A stretch of 64,000 bases of DNA from Hathewaya massiliensis (GTDB lineage: Bacteria > Bacillota > Clostridia > Clostridiales > Clostridiaceae): positions 496,001 to 560,000 of the forward strand of contig NZ_CABFVD010000001.1 of the NCBI RefSeq assembly GCF_902143515.1, in the 5' to 3' direction. The notes under the pieces are model-generated. The model worked only from the letters and a program-made list of their open reading frames with translations. It was not told the DNA's origin and did no database searches. Shown here one piece after another: positions 46,018 through 57,100 of the stretch (position 1 is the first letter of the stretch; each line of letters begins with the position of its first letter). A program made the translations under genes and the position numbers.

Positions 46018-47493
46018 CTACCCACTTATATAGTCTGTGTATCCTTTTTTATTACTCATATGTGTAATTCTATCTTCTCTTTCACTATACTTACCAGGTC
46101 CAAACCTTTCATCAAGACTTAAATAACCTGTAACCCTTGAGATACCTTGAATATCCCTTCCCTTACAAACTGGGCATGACTCTTCACCACTTTGCAAGTA
46201 TGTTCCACAATCTCTACAATATCTTATATGAAAATTAATACCTATATAGCTGATATTAGTTTCAGTATACGCATAATTTAAAATAGACATTATAATCTCT
46301 TCATTTGGACAATCATCTACCTCTAAATAAGTAATATGTCCACCATTACATAAGTTATGATAAGGTGCTTCTATATCAATTTTATCTTTAATAGAAATCG
46401 GATATCCAACAGGAACATGATAACTATTAGTATAATAATTTTTATCCGTAACACCCTTAACATCCCCAAATACACTTTTATCCTGAAGAATAAACTTTCC
46501 ACTTAATCCTTCTGCAGGAGTTGCATAAGTACTCCAGTTTAATTTAGTCTCTTCTGTAATTTTATCCGTATAATTTCTTATGTATGATATTATTTCTACT
46601 CCTAGTCTCCTAGACTCTTTATCCTCACCATGATGCTTGCCAGTTAAAGCTACTAAAGTTTCCGCAAGTCCTATAAATCCAATGGCAAAACTACCTTGTT
46701 TTAATATAGGTTCTATGGAATCATTTCCACAGAGTCCTTCTGATCCTTTCATAAGCCCTTGACCAGCTACAAAAGGAAGGTCTTTAACTTTTAATTTCTT
46801 CAAAATCTCATATCTATGCATTAATGACTCTTTTGCTGACTCTAACCTTCCATGTAAAAGTTCAAAAAACTTATCCTTATTTCCTTTTGCCATTAATCCA
46901 AGCCTAGGTAAATTAATTGTAGTAGGAGCAATATTTCCCCTTCCCTTAGTTCCAGGCTCTCCATTTACATTAGAACAGATATAAGTTCTACACCCCATAG
47001 TTGAAGGTATTATTCCCATTTCATAATATTTTTTGTTAAAATCTGCATCTAAGTTCATAAATGTAGGGTTCATTCTCTTACTTGCAACTCTACAAGCAAG
47101 TTCATATAAATAATAGTAAGGATCATTTTTATCCCTATTAACTCCTGATTTTACCCTAAAAATTATATTAGGAAATATTGGTTGCTCTCCCTTACCAAGT
47201 CCCTTTTCATACTCTAATAAGAATAACTCACAAACTAAAGCTGCATCCTTAGAATTAGGTATTCCTAAATTAATAGAGCTAAAAGGTACTTGTGAACCAG
47301 CACGAGAATGCATAGTGTTTAAATTGTAAACAATCCCCTGCATTGCCTGACTTACGGTTTTCCTTAGCTTATTTTCCATAATCTCTTCTAATTTATCTTC
47401 TTCTAAGCCATACTCCATAAGTTCTTCTTTAATTTCTTTTCTAGTAGGCTCAATAAATGCAGCCATGTCATTATCAAAATCTGGATGAGATTG
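46018..47493 (-). CDS. nrdD: Anaerobic ribonucleoside-triphosphate reductase, 3' exon
   Basis: 492 codons. Contains the class III substrate Cys region, the C-terminal four-Cys zinc site (CRDCGTYLQSGEESCPVC) and the glycyl-radical region RVTGYLSLDERFG, whose Gly is the radical site. The exon opens with QSHPDFDND, continuing exactly from MFGG in the 5' exon once the intron is removed (ATG TTT GGG GGG / CAA TCT). The spliced protein would be 707 residues, normal for NrdD. NrdD makes dNTPs without oxygen and is probably essential in an anaerobe. Confidence 0.95.
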   Translation of the reverse strand, partial: QSHPDFDNDMAAFIEPTRKEIKEELMEYGLEEDKLEEIMENKLRKTVSQAMQGIVYNLNTMHSRAGSQVPFSSINLGIPNSKDAALVCELFLLEYEKGLGKGEQPIFPNIIFRVKSGVNRDKNDPYYYLYELACRVASKRMNPTFMNLDADFNKKYYEMGIIPSTMGCRTYICSNVNGEPGTKGRGNIAPTTINLPRLGLMAKGNKDKFFELLHGRLESAKESLMHRYEILKKLKVKDLPFVAGQGLMKGSEGLCGNDSIEPILKQGSFAIGFIGLAETLVALTGKHHGEDKESRRLGVEIISYIRNYTDKITEETKLNWSTYATPAEGLSGKFILQDKSVFGDVKGVTDKNYYTNSYHVPVGYPISIKDKIDIEAPYHNLCNGGHITYLEVDDCPNEEIIMSILNYAYTETNISYIGINFHIRYCRDCGTYLQSGEESCPVCKGRDIQGISRVTGYLSLDERFGPGKYSEREDRITHMSNKKGYTDYISG

Positions 47494-47540
47494 ATACCAA
47501 TAGGTAAGGCTTTGAAATTATCTCTACCTTTTCCCCTGGT

Positions 47541-47575
47541 CCACACCGTACGTGATACTTTCATATCATACGGCG
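47541..47575 (-). ncRNA. Group II intron domain V
   Basis: A hairpin with arms CGCCGTATGATAT and GTATCACGTACGG and a GAAA tetraloop, near the 3' end of the intron. Location, size and tetraloop fit domain V, the catalytic centre; the catalytic triad reads CGC rather than the commoner AGC. Confidence 0.75.
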
Positions 47576-47599
47576 TTCCATCGTAATTATTTCAGTTAT

Positions 47600-49411
47600 T
47601 TATGTCAGCGATATTTCTTCAAGTTCAGCAAGTTTTCTAAGATTATTTACCTTCTTTAGTTGCTCATCATTCAACCTAGTTCTATAAAGATACTTAGCTA
47701 TTGTATCCTTATCAGTAGAGTGTATCAACTTATGCACATCGCTATGTAGGTAAATAAGATTTCTATAATCATCTTTCCCTCCGAGCTCAATGGGAATCTT
47801 ATGATGACATTCCATCTCATGTGGTTCATAAAATTCTTTTAATATTCCACATTTACCTCTTTGTCCTGCATATAACGATATTCTATTATCATTATATTCC
47901 ACACTTCTATTTAGAGATGGGCTCTGAATTATATACAACAATCTTTTTGAGAGCATTTGTTCAAGATTCTTATGGATTTTATTTCTGCCTTCCTCTGTAT
48001 AATTACATACACCTTTTCCTAGCTGCATGGGGGTTAAAAACTTAATTCCCCATATTGGCACTACTCTTATACCATGTAGATAGATTGGTCTTCCACCATA
48101 TTTACCATACATTTTGTTAAAGTAGTCAGGCGTGTAACCTTCCTTTGTAACTGCAAATTTATTTTCCATTTTCCGAAACACTCTATGTTGAATGTCTCTA
48201 AATTCTTGACAAACCATTGTTGCCATATTGTAGTATTGGTGATATCCAATTATCATTGAATTCAATTCTTGAACGTACGACTTATATGCATATCTTTTAA
48301 TCTTCTTTAATTGATGCTTTAAATCACTTACCATTCGTTCTTTTGCTTTATCACAAATCCTACTTTCTATAACCCATTTCTCATTTTCTTTTCGAAGTTT
48401 GAATTTAATTCCTAAGAACTCACTATACTCTTTTTCTAGGTTGACAATCTTTGATTTTTCTTCACTTATCTCAAGATGTAATCTATCTTTTATCCAAGCT
48501 ACAACTGCATGGTATATTCTCTCAGCATCATTTTCATTTGAACAGAAAACCTTGAAGTCATCTGCATATCTAACGATATGCATTTCTTTTAAGTTTGTAT
48601 TTCTCAAAGCAACATGCATATTTCCTTTTTGTTTGTAAGGAAATTGAGTCTTGGCTTCATCCCATTGACTTGCTATCCACCAATCTAGTTCGTTAAGAAC
48701 CACATTTGCTAATAGCGGGGATAATATACCGCCTTGAGGAGTACCTTTATTCGGTTTACCTTCACCTTGAATTTCAGCTTTAAGCATCTTGGATAGTACT
48801 GATAATATTTTCTTATCTTTAATACCCAAATACCATAGTTGCTTTATTAGTTTGCTGTGGTCAACATTATCAAAGAAACCTTTTATATCAATATCTATAC
48901 AGTAATGAAGGTGATTTATTTGAGCTAAGCTATATGCTCTTGCTATAGCATGTTTAGTGTTCCTATTCGGTCTAAAGCCAAAGCTATATTTATAAAACTT
49001 TGCTTCAAATATTGGTTCTAATACTTGTAATAAACATTGTTGAATAAGTCTATCAACTATAGTAGGAATGCCTAATGGTCTCATTTTGCCATTCGCTTTG
49101 GGGATATAAACCCTTCTCACACTTTTAGGATAATAATTATTCAACTTATTTCTCACAAGTGATATTAATTCTTCATTACTCAATGTTTCTAAGTTTTTGA
49201 TTGTTTGATTATCTGTTCCTTTTGTTTTACTACCACTATTCTTCTTGAGATTTCTATAAGCTAGAAGGATATTCTCCTCTTTTATTATTAGTTCATATAA
49301 CTTATAAAAGTTATATCCTTCTGAACTTTTTCTATATAACATATCAAAGATATTTTGAATATTATAATATTCATTGTTTCTTAGTTTTTGTTTCTTGCTT
49401 TCACTCGTCAT
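47600..49411 (-). CDS. ltrA: Group II intron reverse transcriptase/maturase with HNH endonuclease
   Basis: 603 residues. Reverse transcriptase blocks are clear: YIPKANGKMRPLGIPTIVDR, FGFRPNRN, GTPQGGILSPLLANV and the YADD active site (RYADDFKVF, near 280). Domain X (maturase) follows. The C-terminus carries an HNH endonuclease (CGILKEFYEPHEMECHHKIP and NLIYLHSDVH). Supports splicing and retrohoming. All parts look intact. Strong AAGGAGGATGG ribosome site. Confidence 0.95.
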   Translation of the reverse strand: MTSESKKQKLRNNEYYNIQNIFDMLYRKSSEGYNFYKLYELIIKEENILLAYRNLKKNSGSKTKGTDNQTIKNLETLSNEELISLVRNKLNNYYPKSVRRVYIPKANGKMRPLGIPTIVDRLIQQCLLQVLEPIFEAKFYKYSFGFRPNRNTKHAIARAYSLAQINHLHYCIDIDIKGFFDNVDHSKLIKQLWYLGIKDKKILSVLSKMLKAEIQGEGKPNKGTPQGGILSPLLANVVLNELDWWIASQWDEAKTQFPYKQKGNMHVALRNTNLKEMHIVRYADDFKVFCSNENDAERIYHAVVAWIKDRLHLEISEEKSKIVNLEKEYSEFLGIKFKLRKENEKWVIESRICDKAKERMVSDLKHQLKKIKRYAYKSYVQELNSMIIGYHQYYNMATMVCQEFRDIQHRVFRKMENKFAVTKEGYTPDYFNKMYGKYGGRPIYLHGIRVVPIWGIKFLTPMQLGKGVCNYTEEGRNKIHKNLEQMLSKRLLYIIQSPSLNRSVEYNDNRISLYAGQRGKCGILKEFYEPHEMECHHKIPIELGGKDDYRNLIYLHSDVHKLIHSTDKDTIAKYLYRTRLNDEQLKKVNNLRKLAELEEISLT

Positions 49412-50164
49412 ATAAGTCCATCCTCCTTCCTAGAAGGATGTCTCTTAGTCTTACTCGAACCTTATATTCGTATCACTTTAACTGAATAATTACAACTTAG
49501 GGCTATCCCTCCACTCCTTATTATCAGAGTTTCACAGGTACTATGCCCCTACTCTCACTGTCATTTAAGATTGGTTTCTTCGTTTCACGCTTCCCCCAGT
49601 CACGATAACATCTAGGCTACTAAGCTTGTAACCTATTAACATTTATCTTAGACAGCTTTCCACGTTCCGCAATTCTTAGCTTTACATATGAACTTAGGTC
49701 GTTGCTCTGCGCCTATTACCTTCCCTTCTGTTACAACACTGTTGGCTGTTGTAGGATTTTCATCGGCGGTCCCTTACTTATCCTTAGGTAATCATATCTT
49801 CCGATACCTTCATGCTCTCGCATGGTCATGTTAAAGACGCTTTCATTCACAACTTCGTCAGAGCCTTTTCACTCATTCTAACCATATTCACTTTATAGCC
49901 ATCCGGCATATCAGCTAACTTCTATTTCTAGCTCTTAACCTTCTGCCGACTTCAACGGGCTTATAACATTACTACTTCTGTAATGCTACCTCGTAGGTTT
50001 AACGTAAGAGTTTCAGGAAACCATGATTCCTTCATTCCTCTTATCAGAATTGCAGTTCTTACACCTAATAGCTTTGTACAATACACAGTAATTTATCAAT
50101 TATAAATTTCCCATATAAGCCATCGGTATAAGGCTTAGCTTTTTGACTAAGCAACGTGTCGCAC

Positions 50165-50812
50165 CCCCCCAAACATGTCATTTTGTGTTGATTGTAATAA
50201 AATACAAGAAAGTTCTGCTGCTGATTCTATTCTTCTAGGCTTATTTATAGTTCCATAGCCAGTATTGAATCCTCTCTCTAAGATTTCTTTTGTAGGTATG
50301 TGAAGACAGTTTACTGTAAGATTATAACTATCTAAATCATGATAATATAAGTCACCATTTTCATGTAATTTAGCTAAGTTTTTAGGCATTATGGAAAGGT
50401 TGTGCCATTTATTAGACTCACTAGCTATTCTTAATAATTTAGAACTGAAATTATTTCCTACATTGGCGTTATCTCTATCAGTTTCTACACCTATCCTATC
50501 TATAGCTCTCATTAAATCTGACTTTATCTCTCTTATTCTTGTTCTTTCTCTTCGATAGTTAGAGTATGCTATCCCTATTTCTTTATGTCCATTACTTAAA
50601 AGCATCTTTTCAACTTCATTTTGTATTTCTTCTACCTTTAATTTTTCTTTTCCTAACACTTCAATTTTACTTAAAGCCTCATTTTTTAAATTCTCAATTT
50701 CATCTTCCCTAATTATATAACCAATTTCATCTGCAGCTCCTTTAATAGCCTTAGATATCTTGGAGGAATCAAAAATAACTTCTCTACCGTCACGCTTAAC
50801 AACATATAGCAT
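50165..50812 (-). CDS. nrdD: Anaerobic ribonucleoside-triphosphate reductase, 5' exon
   Basis: 216 codons, starting at the ATG at 50812; AAGGGGG lies ten bases upstream. A TTG seven codons further up overlaps the ribosome site and is unlikely. Opens with the ATP-cone (VVKRDGREVIFDSSKI), which senses ATP/dATP. Ends at MFGG before the group II intron. The rest of the gene is at 46018-47493. Confidence 0.94.
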
Positions 50813-51030
50813 ATGTTCGGTGCCCCCTTGCACAATATATTGAATTATTCATACTTTGCTTATTATACTCTTTAAATTTATTGTTATCAATTTTTATTTT
50901 AACTTATAAACCGAAATACTATTAATCTCTATTTATTATCTTTGGTTCTATTTATTTTTTACACTTATTCCTTTGTTGACATACTATAATAGTTCACATA
51001 CCAAATTATTCCTAAGTGTGTAAAATTTTT

Positions 51031-51051
51031 TATAGAAAATCATTTTCTATA
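51031..51051. promoter_or_regulatory. Perfect 21-bp palindrome, Fur-superfamily-like operator candidate
   Basis: TATAGAAAAT, a central C, then the exact complement ATTTTCTATA: a 10-1-10 palindrome ending one base before the -35 box of the arsR promoter. Odd-centred, AT-rich palindromes with NAT-N-ATN cores are typical of Fur, Zur and PerR sites. It could act on the metal operon or on divergent nrdD. The gap 50813-51145 otherwise holds the promoter and operator below, and a CACAATATATTG near the nrdD start. Confidence 0.4.
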
Positions 51052-51080
51052 TTGATTATACAAGATTTAAATGTTATTAT
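51052..51080 (+). promoter_or_regulatory. Sigma-A promoter of the arsR-P-type-ATPase operon
   Basis: TTGATT (51052-51057) and TATTAT (51075-51080) with 17 bases between. Predicted start near 51087, immediately before the ArsR operator. Confidence 0.6.
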
Positions 51081-51090
51081 ATTTATAGAA

Positions 51091-51116
51091 AACATATGAA
51101 CACTTGCTCATATGTT
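51091..51116 (+). promoter_or_regulatory. ArsR/SmtB-type operator
   Basis: A 12-2-12 style imperfect palindrome with arms ACATATGAACA and TGCTCATATGT around CT; only one pair mismatches. TGAACA/TG(T)TCA arms are the hallmark of ArsR/SmtB operators. Placed right after the predicted transcription start, so a bound repressor would block RNA polymerase. Confidence 0.7.
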
Positions 51117-51145
51117 TATACGAAAAGATAATGGAGATGATATTG

Positions 51146-51523
51146 TTGTCAAAAAACATTGAGAATAAAAATAATGTAGAAATATGTAAATGTAATGTGG
51201 TGCACGAAGAGATAATAAAAAAAGTTAAAGATGAGATGATAGCTGAAGAAACTCTCCAAGATATTTCAGATCTTTTTAAAGTATTCTCAGACTCTACAAG
51301 AATAAAAATAATTTTTGCACTATTTAAGTCTGAAATGTGTGTATGTGATATAGCAACTCTTCTTCAAATGAATCAATCAGCTATATCACATCAGTTAAGA
51401 GTTTTAAAACAAGCAAGACTTGTAAAATACCGAAAAGAAGGTAAATCAGTTTACTATTCTCTTGACGACAACCATATAGAAGAAATCTTCCATATGGCTT
51501 TAGAGCATATAAATGAAAATTAA
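51146..51523 (+). CDS. ArsR/SmtB family metal-responsive repressor (CadC-like)
   Basis: 125 residues from the TTG at 51146 (or 51143; GGAG at 51133-51136). Upstream in-frame codons run into the operator and are not used. A winged helix with DLFKVFSDSTRIKIIFAL, then MCVCDIATLLQMNQSAISHQL (recognition helix). The CVCD motif plus the N-terminal CKC match the CadC-type site for Cd/Pb/Zn. Metal binding would release DNA and turn on the P-type ATPase, whose gene starts 24 bases downstream. Confidence 0.88.
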   Translation: MSKNIENKNNVEICKCNVVHEEIIKKVKDEMIAEETLQDISDLFKVFSDSTRIKIIFALFKSEMCVCDIATLLQMNQSAISHQLRVLKQARLVKYRKEGKSVYYSLDDNHIEEIFHMALEHINEN

Positions 51524-51547
51524 ATTTTAACTTAAGGGGTGAATATA

Positions 51548-53917
51548 ATGAGGGAAAAAAGAGAACTTAAACTACTGTTAAAAGGCTTAGACTGTGCTAA
51601 TTGTGCTAATAAAATCGAAGAAAAAACAAAAAACTTAGATATAGTAAATAATGCTGTATTAAATTTCTCCACTTCTCTTCTAGTATCAGAGCTTAAAGAT
51701 GGTGTAAAAGAAGAAGAAGCTAAATCACAAATAGAATCTATAGTAAAGAAACTAGAACCCGATGTAGAAGTTATTGAGATTATTAAAGAAGATGTATCTA
51801 CATCTAAAATGACTCTTATTTTAGATGGATTACATTGTGCCAACTGTGCAGCTAAAATAGAAAGTAAGGTACAAGCTTTAGAAGAAGTTAAAGAAGCTAA
51901 TTTTAACTTTTCAAATGCTAATTTAAACCTAGAATTCTATAAAAATATTTCTAGAGATGACTTGTTTAAAAAGATTAAGTATATTGTAGATACTACTGAG
52001 CCAGGGGTTATAGTAAAATACAAAAATAATTCTCCTAAAGACTCTCAAGATAAAAAAGAAAGTAATAATTTTGCCATAGATAAAAAAGATATTATAAGAT
52101 TATCCATAGGAACTATGTTATTCATAATAGCCTTAGTAATGAAGTTTGACTTTTACACAGAACTTACTCTATTCCTTGTAAGTTATCTTTTAATAGGTAA
52201 AAATGTCTTATTACAAGCATTATCTAATTTTAGAAAAGGTGAAGTGTTTGATGAAAATTTCTTAATGACCTTAGCCACTGTAGGAGCTTTTTCCATAAAA
52301 GAATTCCCAGAAGCTGTTGCTGTTATGTTATTTTATGAAATTGGGGAAACATTCCAAGATATAGCTGTTAACCGTTCAAGAAAGTCCATTGCAGATTTAA
52401 TGGACATAAGACCAGATAAGGCTAACTTAAAGATTGGTGACAATATAGAAGTTGTCTCCCCTAATGATGTTTCTATTGGTGATTTAATTTTAATAAAACC
52501 TTATGAAAAAGTTCCTCTAGATGGAATTATAGTAGAGGGAGAATCCTCTGTAGATACTTCTGCACTTACTGGTGAATCACTTCCAAGAGATGTAAAAACC
52601 GGTGATGAAATTTTAAGTGGGTTTATAAATAAAAATGGAATTATTACTTTAAAAGTAACAAAAGATTTTTCAGAATCTACTGTATCTAAAATTTTAGATC
52701 TAGTAGAAAATGCTGGTTCTAAGAAGGCAGAAACAGAAAAATTTATAACAAAGTTTGCAAAGGTATATACTCCAATTGTTGTAATGGCTGCTCTTGCCCT
52801 TGCGTTTATACCGCCGATGATTATAAAAGATTCAAATCTTTTAGACTGGGTTAGAAGGTCACTTATTTTTCTAGTTGTTTCCTGCCCTTGTGCTCTTGTT
52901 ATCTCTATCCCTCTAGGTTTCTTTGGAGGAATTGGAGCAGCATCAAAATCTGGTATACTAATTAAGGGAAGTAACTATTTAGAAGCTTTAAATGACTTAG
53001 AAACTGTTGTATTTGATAAGACAGGCACCCTAACTAAGGGGGTATTTGAAGTTAACTCATTAAATCCAGAAAAAGATATTAAAGAAGATGAACTTTTAGA
53101 ATATGCAGCACTATGTGAAGCTTATTCCTCACATCCTATAGGAACTTCTATTCTAAAAGCTTATGGAAAAGAAGTTGACAAAGAAAATCTTAAAGACTAT
53201 GAAGAAATTCCTGGACATGGTATTAAAACAAATTACAAAGGAAAAACTCTTCTAGCTGGTAATAGTAAGCTTATGGATAAATTTAAAATAGACTATTCAA
53301 AACCAGCTGAGGTTGGAACTATAGTTTATGTTGCTGTAGATAATAAGTTTTATGGAAGTATAACAATATCAGACAAGATAAAAGAAGATGCTAAAGAAGC
53401 TATGTCTCTCTTAAAATCCTTTGGTGTAAAAAATCTTGTTATGTTAACTGGTGATAACAGGAGCACTGCTGAAAATGTAGCAAAATCTTTAGGTATAACT
53501 GAAGTTCATTCAGAATTGCTACCTGCAGATAAGGTTACTATATTTGAAGATATACTATCCAAAAAATCTGCAAAATCAAAGGTTGCTTTTGTTGGTGATG
53601 GAATCAATGATGCTCCAGTCCTTGCAAGAGCAGATATAGGGTTTGCCATGGGTGGACTTGGCTCTGATGCTGCTATAGAAGCCGCTGACGTTGTAATTAT
53701 GACTGATGAACCTTCTAGAATATCAAATTCTATTAAAATAGCAAAGTTCACAAGAAAAATAGTAACAGAAAATATTTATTTTGCACTTGGAGTAAAATTA
53801 ATAGTAATGCTCTTAGGTGCCTTAGGCATGGCAACTATGTGGGCAGCAGTTTTTGCTGATGTAGGTGTTGCCTTACTTGCTGTAATGAATTCCATGAGAG
53901 TATTAAAAATAAAATAA
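51548..53917 (+). CDS. cadA: P1B-type heavy-metal-exporting ATPase (Cd/Zn/Pb)
   Basis: 789 residues from the ATG at 51548 (AAGGGGTG upstream). Two N-terminal heavy-metal-associated domains, each with a CxxC (GLDCANCANK, residues about 12; GLHCANCAAK, about 94). The CPC metal site is in SCPCALVISIPLGFFGG near 445, the phosphorylation site is DKTGTLTKG near 490, and the hinge is GDGINDAPVLARAD near 685. CPC plus two CxxC HMAs and a CadC-like regulator point to Cd2+/Zn2+/Pb2+ export. Eight transmembrane segments expected. Confidence 0.92.
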   Translation: MREKRELKLLLKGLDCANCANKIEEKTKNLDIVNNAVLNFSTSLLVSELKDGVKEEEAKSQIESIVKKLEPDVEVIEIIKEDVSTSKMTLILDGLHCANCAAKIESKVQALEEVKEANFNFSNANLNLEFYKNISRDDLFKKIKYIVDTTEPGVIVKYKNNSPKDSQDKKESNNFAIDKKDIIRLSIGTMLFIIALVMKFDFYTELTLFLVSYLLIGKNVLLQALSNFRKGEVFDENFLMTLATVGAFSIKEFPEAVAVMLFYEIGETFQDIAVNRSRKSIADLMDIRPDKANLKIGDNIEVVSPNDVSIGDLILIKPYEKVPLDGIIVEGESSVDTSALTGESLPRDVKTGDEILSGFINKNGIITLKVTKDFSESTVSKILDLVENAGSKKAETEKFITKFAKVYTPIVVMAALALAFIPPMIIKDSNLLDWVRRSLIFLVVSCPCALVISIPLGFFGGIGAASKSGILIKGSNYLEALNDLETVVFDKTGTLTKGVFEVNSLNPEKDIKEDELLEYAALCEAYSSHPIGTSILKAYGKEVDKENLKDYEEIPGHGIKTNYKGKTLLAGNSKLMDKFKIDYSKPAEVGTIVYVAVDNKFYGSITISDKIKEDAKEAMSLLKSFGVKNLVMLTGDNRSTAENVAKSLGITEVHSELLPADKVTIFEDILSKKSAKSKVAFVGDGINDAPVLARADIGFAMGGLGSDAAIEAADVVIMTDEPSRISNSIKIAKFTRKIVTENIYFALGVKLIVMLLGALGMATMWAAVFADVGVALLAVMNSMRVLKIK

Positions 53918-54033
53918 TAATTCATAGGGGAGATTCACAAATAGTCTCCCCTTATTAATTTAAGTATTATGTATGTATACTTGTAAAATCACAAGTTTAA
54001 TACTATAATGGATTTGGAATTAATATTATAATC

Positions 54034-54109
54034 TTGTGCTAGGGGTGCTTTATAAGGCTGAGAAATACCCTTTTAACCTGAACTGGATAATACCAGCGTA
54101 GGAAAGCAT
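54034..54109 (+). promoter_or_regulatory. TPP (thi-box) riboswitch
   Basis: Conserved blocks in order: GGGGTGC, then GGCTGAGA, AATACCC, AACCTGAACTGGATAATACCAGCG and TAGGAAAGCA, the THI element pattern. Binding of thiamine pyrophosphate should lower expression of the thiamine transporter gene directly downstream. Its 3' end contains AGGAAAG, so it may hide the ribosome site. Confidence 0.95.
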
Positions 54110-57100
54110 ATATGTATATAATTTTTATACCTATAATACTCCTTGCACAAATAATATGGGGGGTTTTTTTTATGTTACCAAAAGGATTAGTTACTTTTCC
54201 AAACATAGTATCCATTTTAGTTGCACTAGCATTACTTATAATTTTCATGTCTGTAAAGAAAATAAAATTTACTACGGACATAATTGTGAAAATAGGTATA
54301 GCTGTGGCTTTATCTGCTGTTCTAAATCAAATAACTCTATATAAAATGCCTCAAGGAGGAAGTATTACTCCTGGAAGCATGGTTCCAATAGTTATTATTT
54401 CAATAATCTATGGGCCACAAGTAGGAATGCTTACAGGTTTCTTAATGGGTGTTATAGATCTTCTCTTAGGTGGTTATGTAGTCCATCCTGCTCAAATATT
54501 ATTAGACTATCCACTTGCATATATGTGTATAGGATTAAGTGGGTATATAAGACCTAACTTAGGGAAAGATGCTCCATCTGTTATAAAGATAAAATTAATA
54601 TCAGGAATTTTAATAGGATTTTTAGCAAGACTTTCATGCCATGTAACTACTGGTGTAATCTTTTTTGAAGAGTATGCTAAGGGAAAAAATCCTTTTATAT
54701 ATTCCTTAGGTTATAACTTTTCATTTTTATCCATAGAATTTCTTATAACAGCCTTTATACTAAGTGGTTTTCCATTAAAACAAATTTTGGGTAAAAATAA
54801 TACTAAAAATGCATTAGATAATGTAAAATAGAATTAAATAAAACTTATTTAAAGTAACAGAGCACTAAAATTATTAATTTAAGTAAATTTCTTAAACTAA
54901 TAATTTTTAGTGCTCTAATTTATAACTAATTTTAAACTATTTCTAAGTAGTTTAAAGCTATTTTTAAGTAATTTAAAATTAATAGATATTGTGAAAATCA
55001 GTATTATACTTAAAATTTATTTTTAGTTTATAATATAACTCTATTTTTATTATATTGAACTTTAAAGTTTTCTAGGAGCTCATTGTACTCTTTTTCATTC
55101 CCTACAAAACTTTCTATGTCATTCTGCTCCATATGTTCTATTAGGTCTTTATTTATTGGCATCTCAGCTAATAGCGGAAGCCCTAATTCCTTAGCCCCTT
55201 CTTCTGCAGATCTATTAGAAAACACCTTTATTTTTTCTCCACAATTACATTTTACATAACTCATATTTTCAACAACACCTAAAGTTTTAATCTTAAGCTT
55301 CTCAGCCATTATAACCACTTTCTTAACAATCATAGAAACCATATCCTGAGGAGTTGACACAATAACCACTCCATTAATAGGTAAACTTTGCATTACAGTT
55401 AAAGCTATATCTCCTGTTCCTGGTGGCATATCTATTAAAAGATAATCTAATTCCCCCCACTCAGTATCTCCATACATTTGATTTAAAACTCCATTTATAA
55501 CAGGGCCCCTCCATATAACAGGCTCTTCTTCTTTTTCTGTTAATAAGTTTAAGGAAATAACCTTTATCCCGCCCTTTGTTTCTACTGGAGAAAATTTAAA
55601 TTGATTTGGAGTTTCTGTAGGATTAATCGTAGCTCTTTTTTCATTAATCCCAAAAAATCTTGGCATTGATGGTCCTGTTATATCAGCATCTAAAACTCCT
55701 ACCTTATACCCCTCTTTTCGAAGTTTTATGGCTAAAATCCCTGTTACTGTTGACTTACCAACGCCACCTTTTCCACTCATAACTCCTATTATATTTTTAA
55801 CATTACCAAACTTAGGCAATATTACACTGCACCCCTTATTTTCTGAAGCGCTTGAACAACTTGATTTACTTGGACATCCTTCACAACTACTCATTTTAAT
55901 TCCTCCTTAGAAGTTAAAATTAAAAGTTTTTTGGCTTTTTATCTTCATGTATTTTAATATCCCAATTTCTACTACTTCCATATGAACCTATTACATAATA
56001 TATTTTAGGTTTTTCTTTACCTTTACTATCACTAAAAGTAATTATTGATTTATATACAGTGGACTTATATCCTTCTGTATCTATATTCAAAACTATATCA
56101 CTATTATTAGTTTTTTCTGTGATAGAAATATTAGGATACTTTGATTTTAAAGTATTTTTAAATTCCTCTAAATCTGAAGATAAGATAAACTTTTGAATAT
56201 CTATATCATCCTTTAAGTTAAGTGCAATAGTTTTAGAACTAGCTTCCTTGTTATTTTCTAAATACTTATCTATAGTATTTAGAATAGATTCATAATAAAT
56301 CTTTTTAAAATTCCTTGGTTTTCTTATATTTTCAAAGTTATTTAGAATATCGTTATCTATTCTTGAGGAAATTATATAAATTTTTTCATCATTATATAGA
56401 TTCCCTCCCTCTTTTTTATCTAGTCCAGCTACATAGTTAAAATGATGAACTCTATCCCCAACTTCATGTACTTCAAAAATATAATCTGGTTCTAAAGAAG
56501 ATTTTGAGTTTACCTTCTTACCTGAGGATAAAATATCATAAGTTTCTTTTATAACATCTTTATTAGTTACCACAAACCTAAACCCTTTATCCCTAGTACT
56601 TTGAATTACTATTTGCTTTACTTTTTCAGATTTCATATATTCAAAATCATTATTTTTCAATCCTGATTTAATTTTTATACTATCAATTTTACTACAACCT
56701 ATAAAGCTAAGACTCATGAATAAAACTGTAATTGATACTAATATCTTTTTATAGAATTTCAACTTTAAAAACCCCTCTAAGCTTTTTTACTTTTTTCAAA
56801 CTTATGTTTAAAGAATATAGCTATACCAAAAATCAAAGTAAATATAGCAATAAACTGTGATGTAGAGAATATTCCTACATTTCCCCTTGGATCATCCCTT
56901 AAAAATTCAACTAAAAACCTACCTATACTATAAATTATAATATATAAACCAAATACTTGACCATCTTTGTGTTCTCTCTTAAAATACCATAATAAGAACA
57001 TAGCTAGTAAAAAGTCAAAAATAGATGAATATATCTGAGTAGGATAAAGTTTTACTCCTGATGGAGCAAATAATGAATTAGGAAATTCTATTCCAAAAGG

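Larger units (their letters stand above)
47494..50164 (-). mobile_element. Group II intron interrupting nrdD
   Basis: 2671 bp. The 5' end is GTGCGAC, the usual group II start, exactly at a codon boundary after two Gly codons. The 3' end is GGTAT, with a bulged-A candidate eight bases from the end. Domain V is visible at 47541-47575. A maturase gene fills domain IV (47600-49411), and 49412-50164 is the structured RNA of domains I-IV. Exact splicing would restore nrdD. If unspliced, translation stops after VRHVA. Confidence 0.93.
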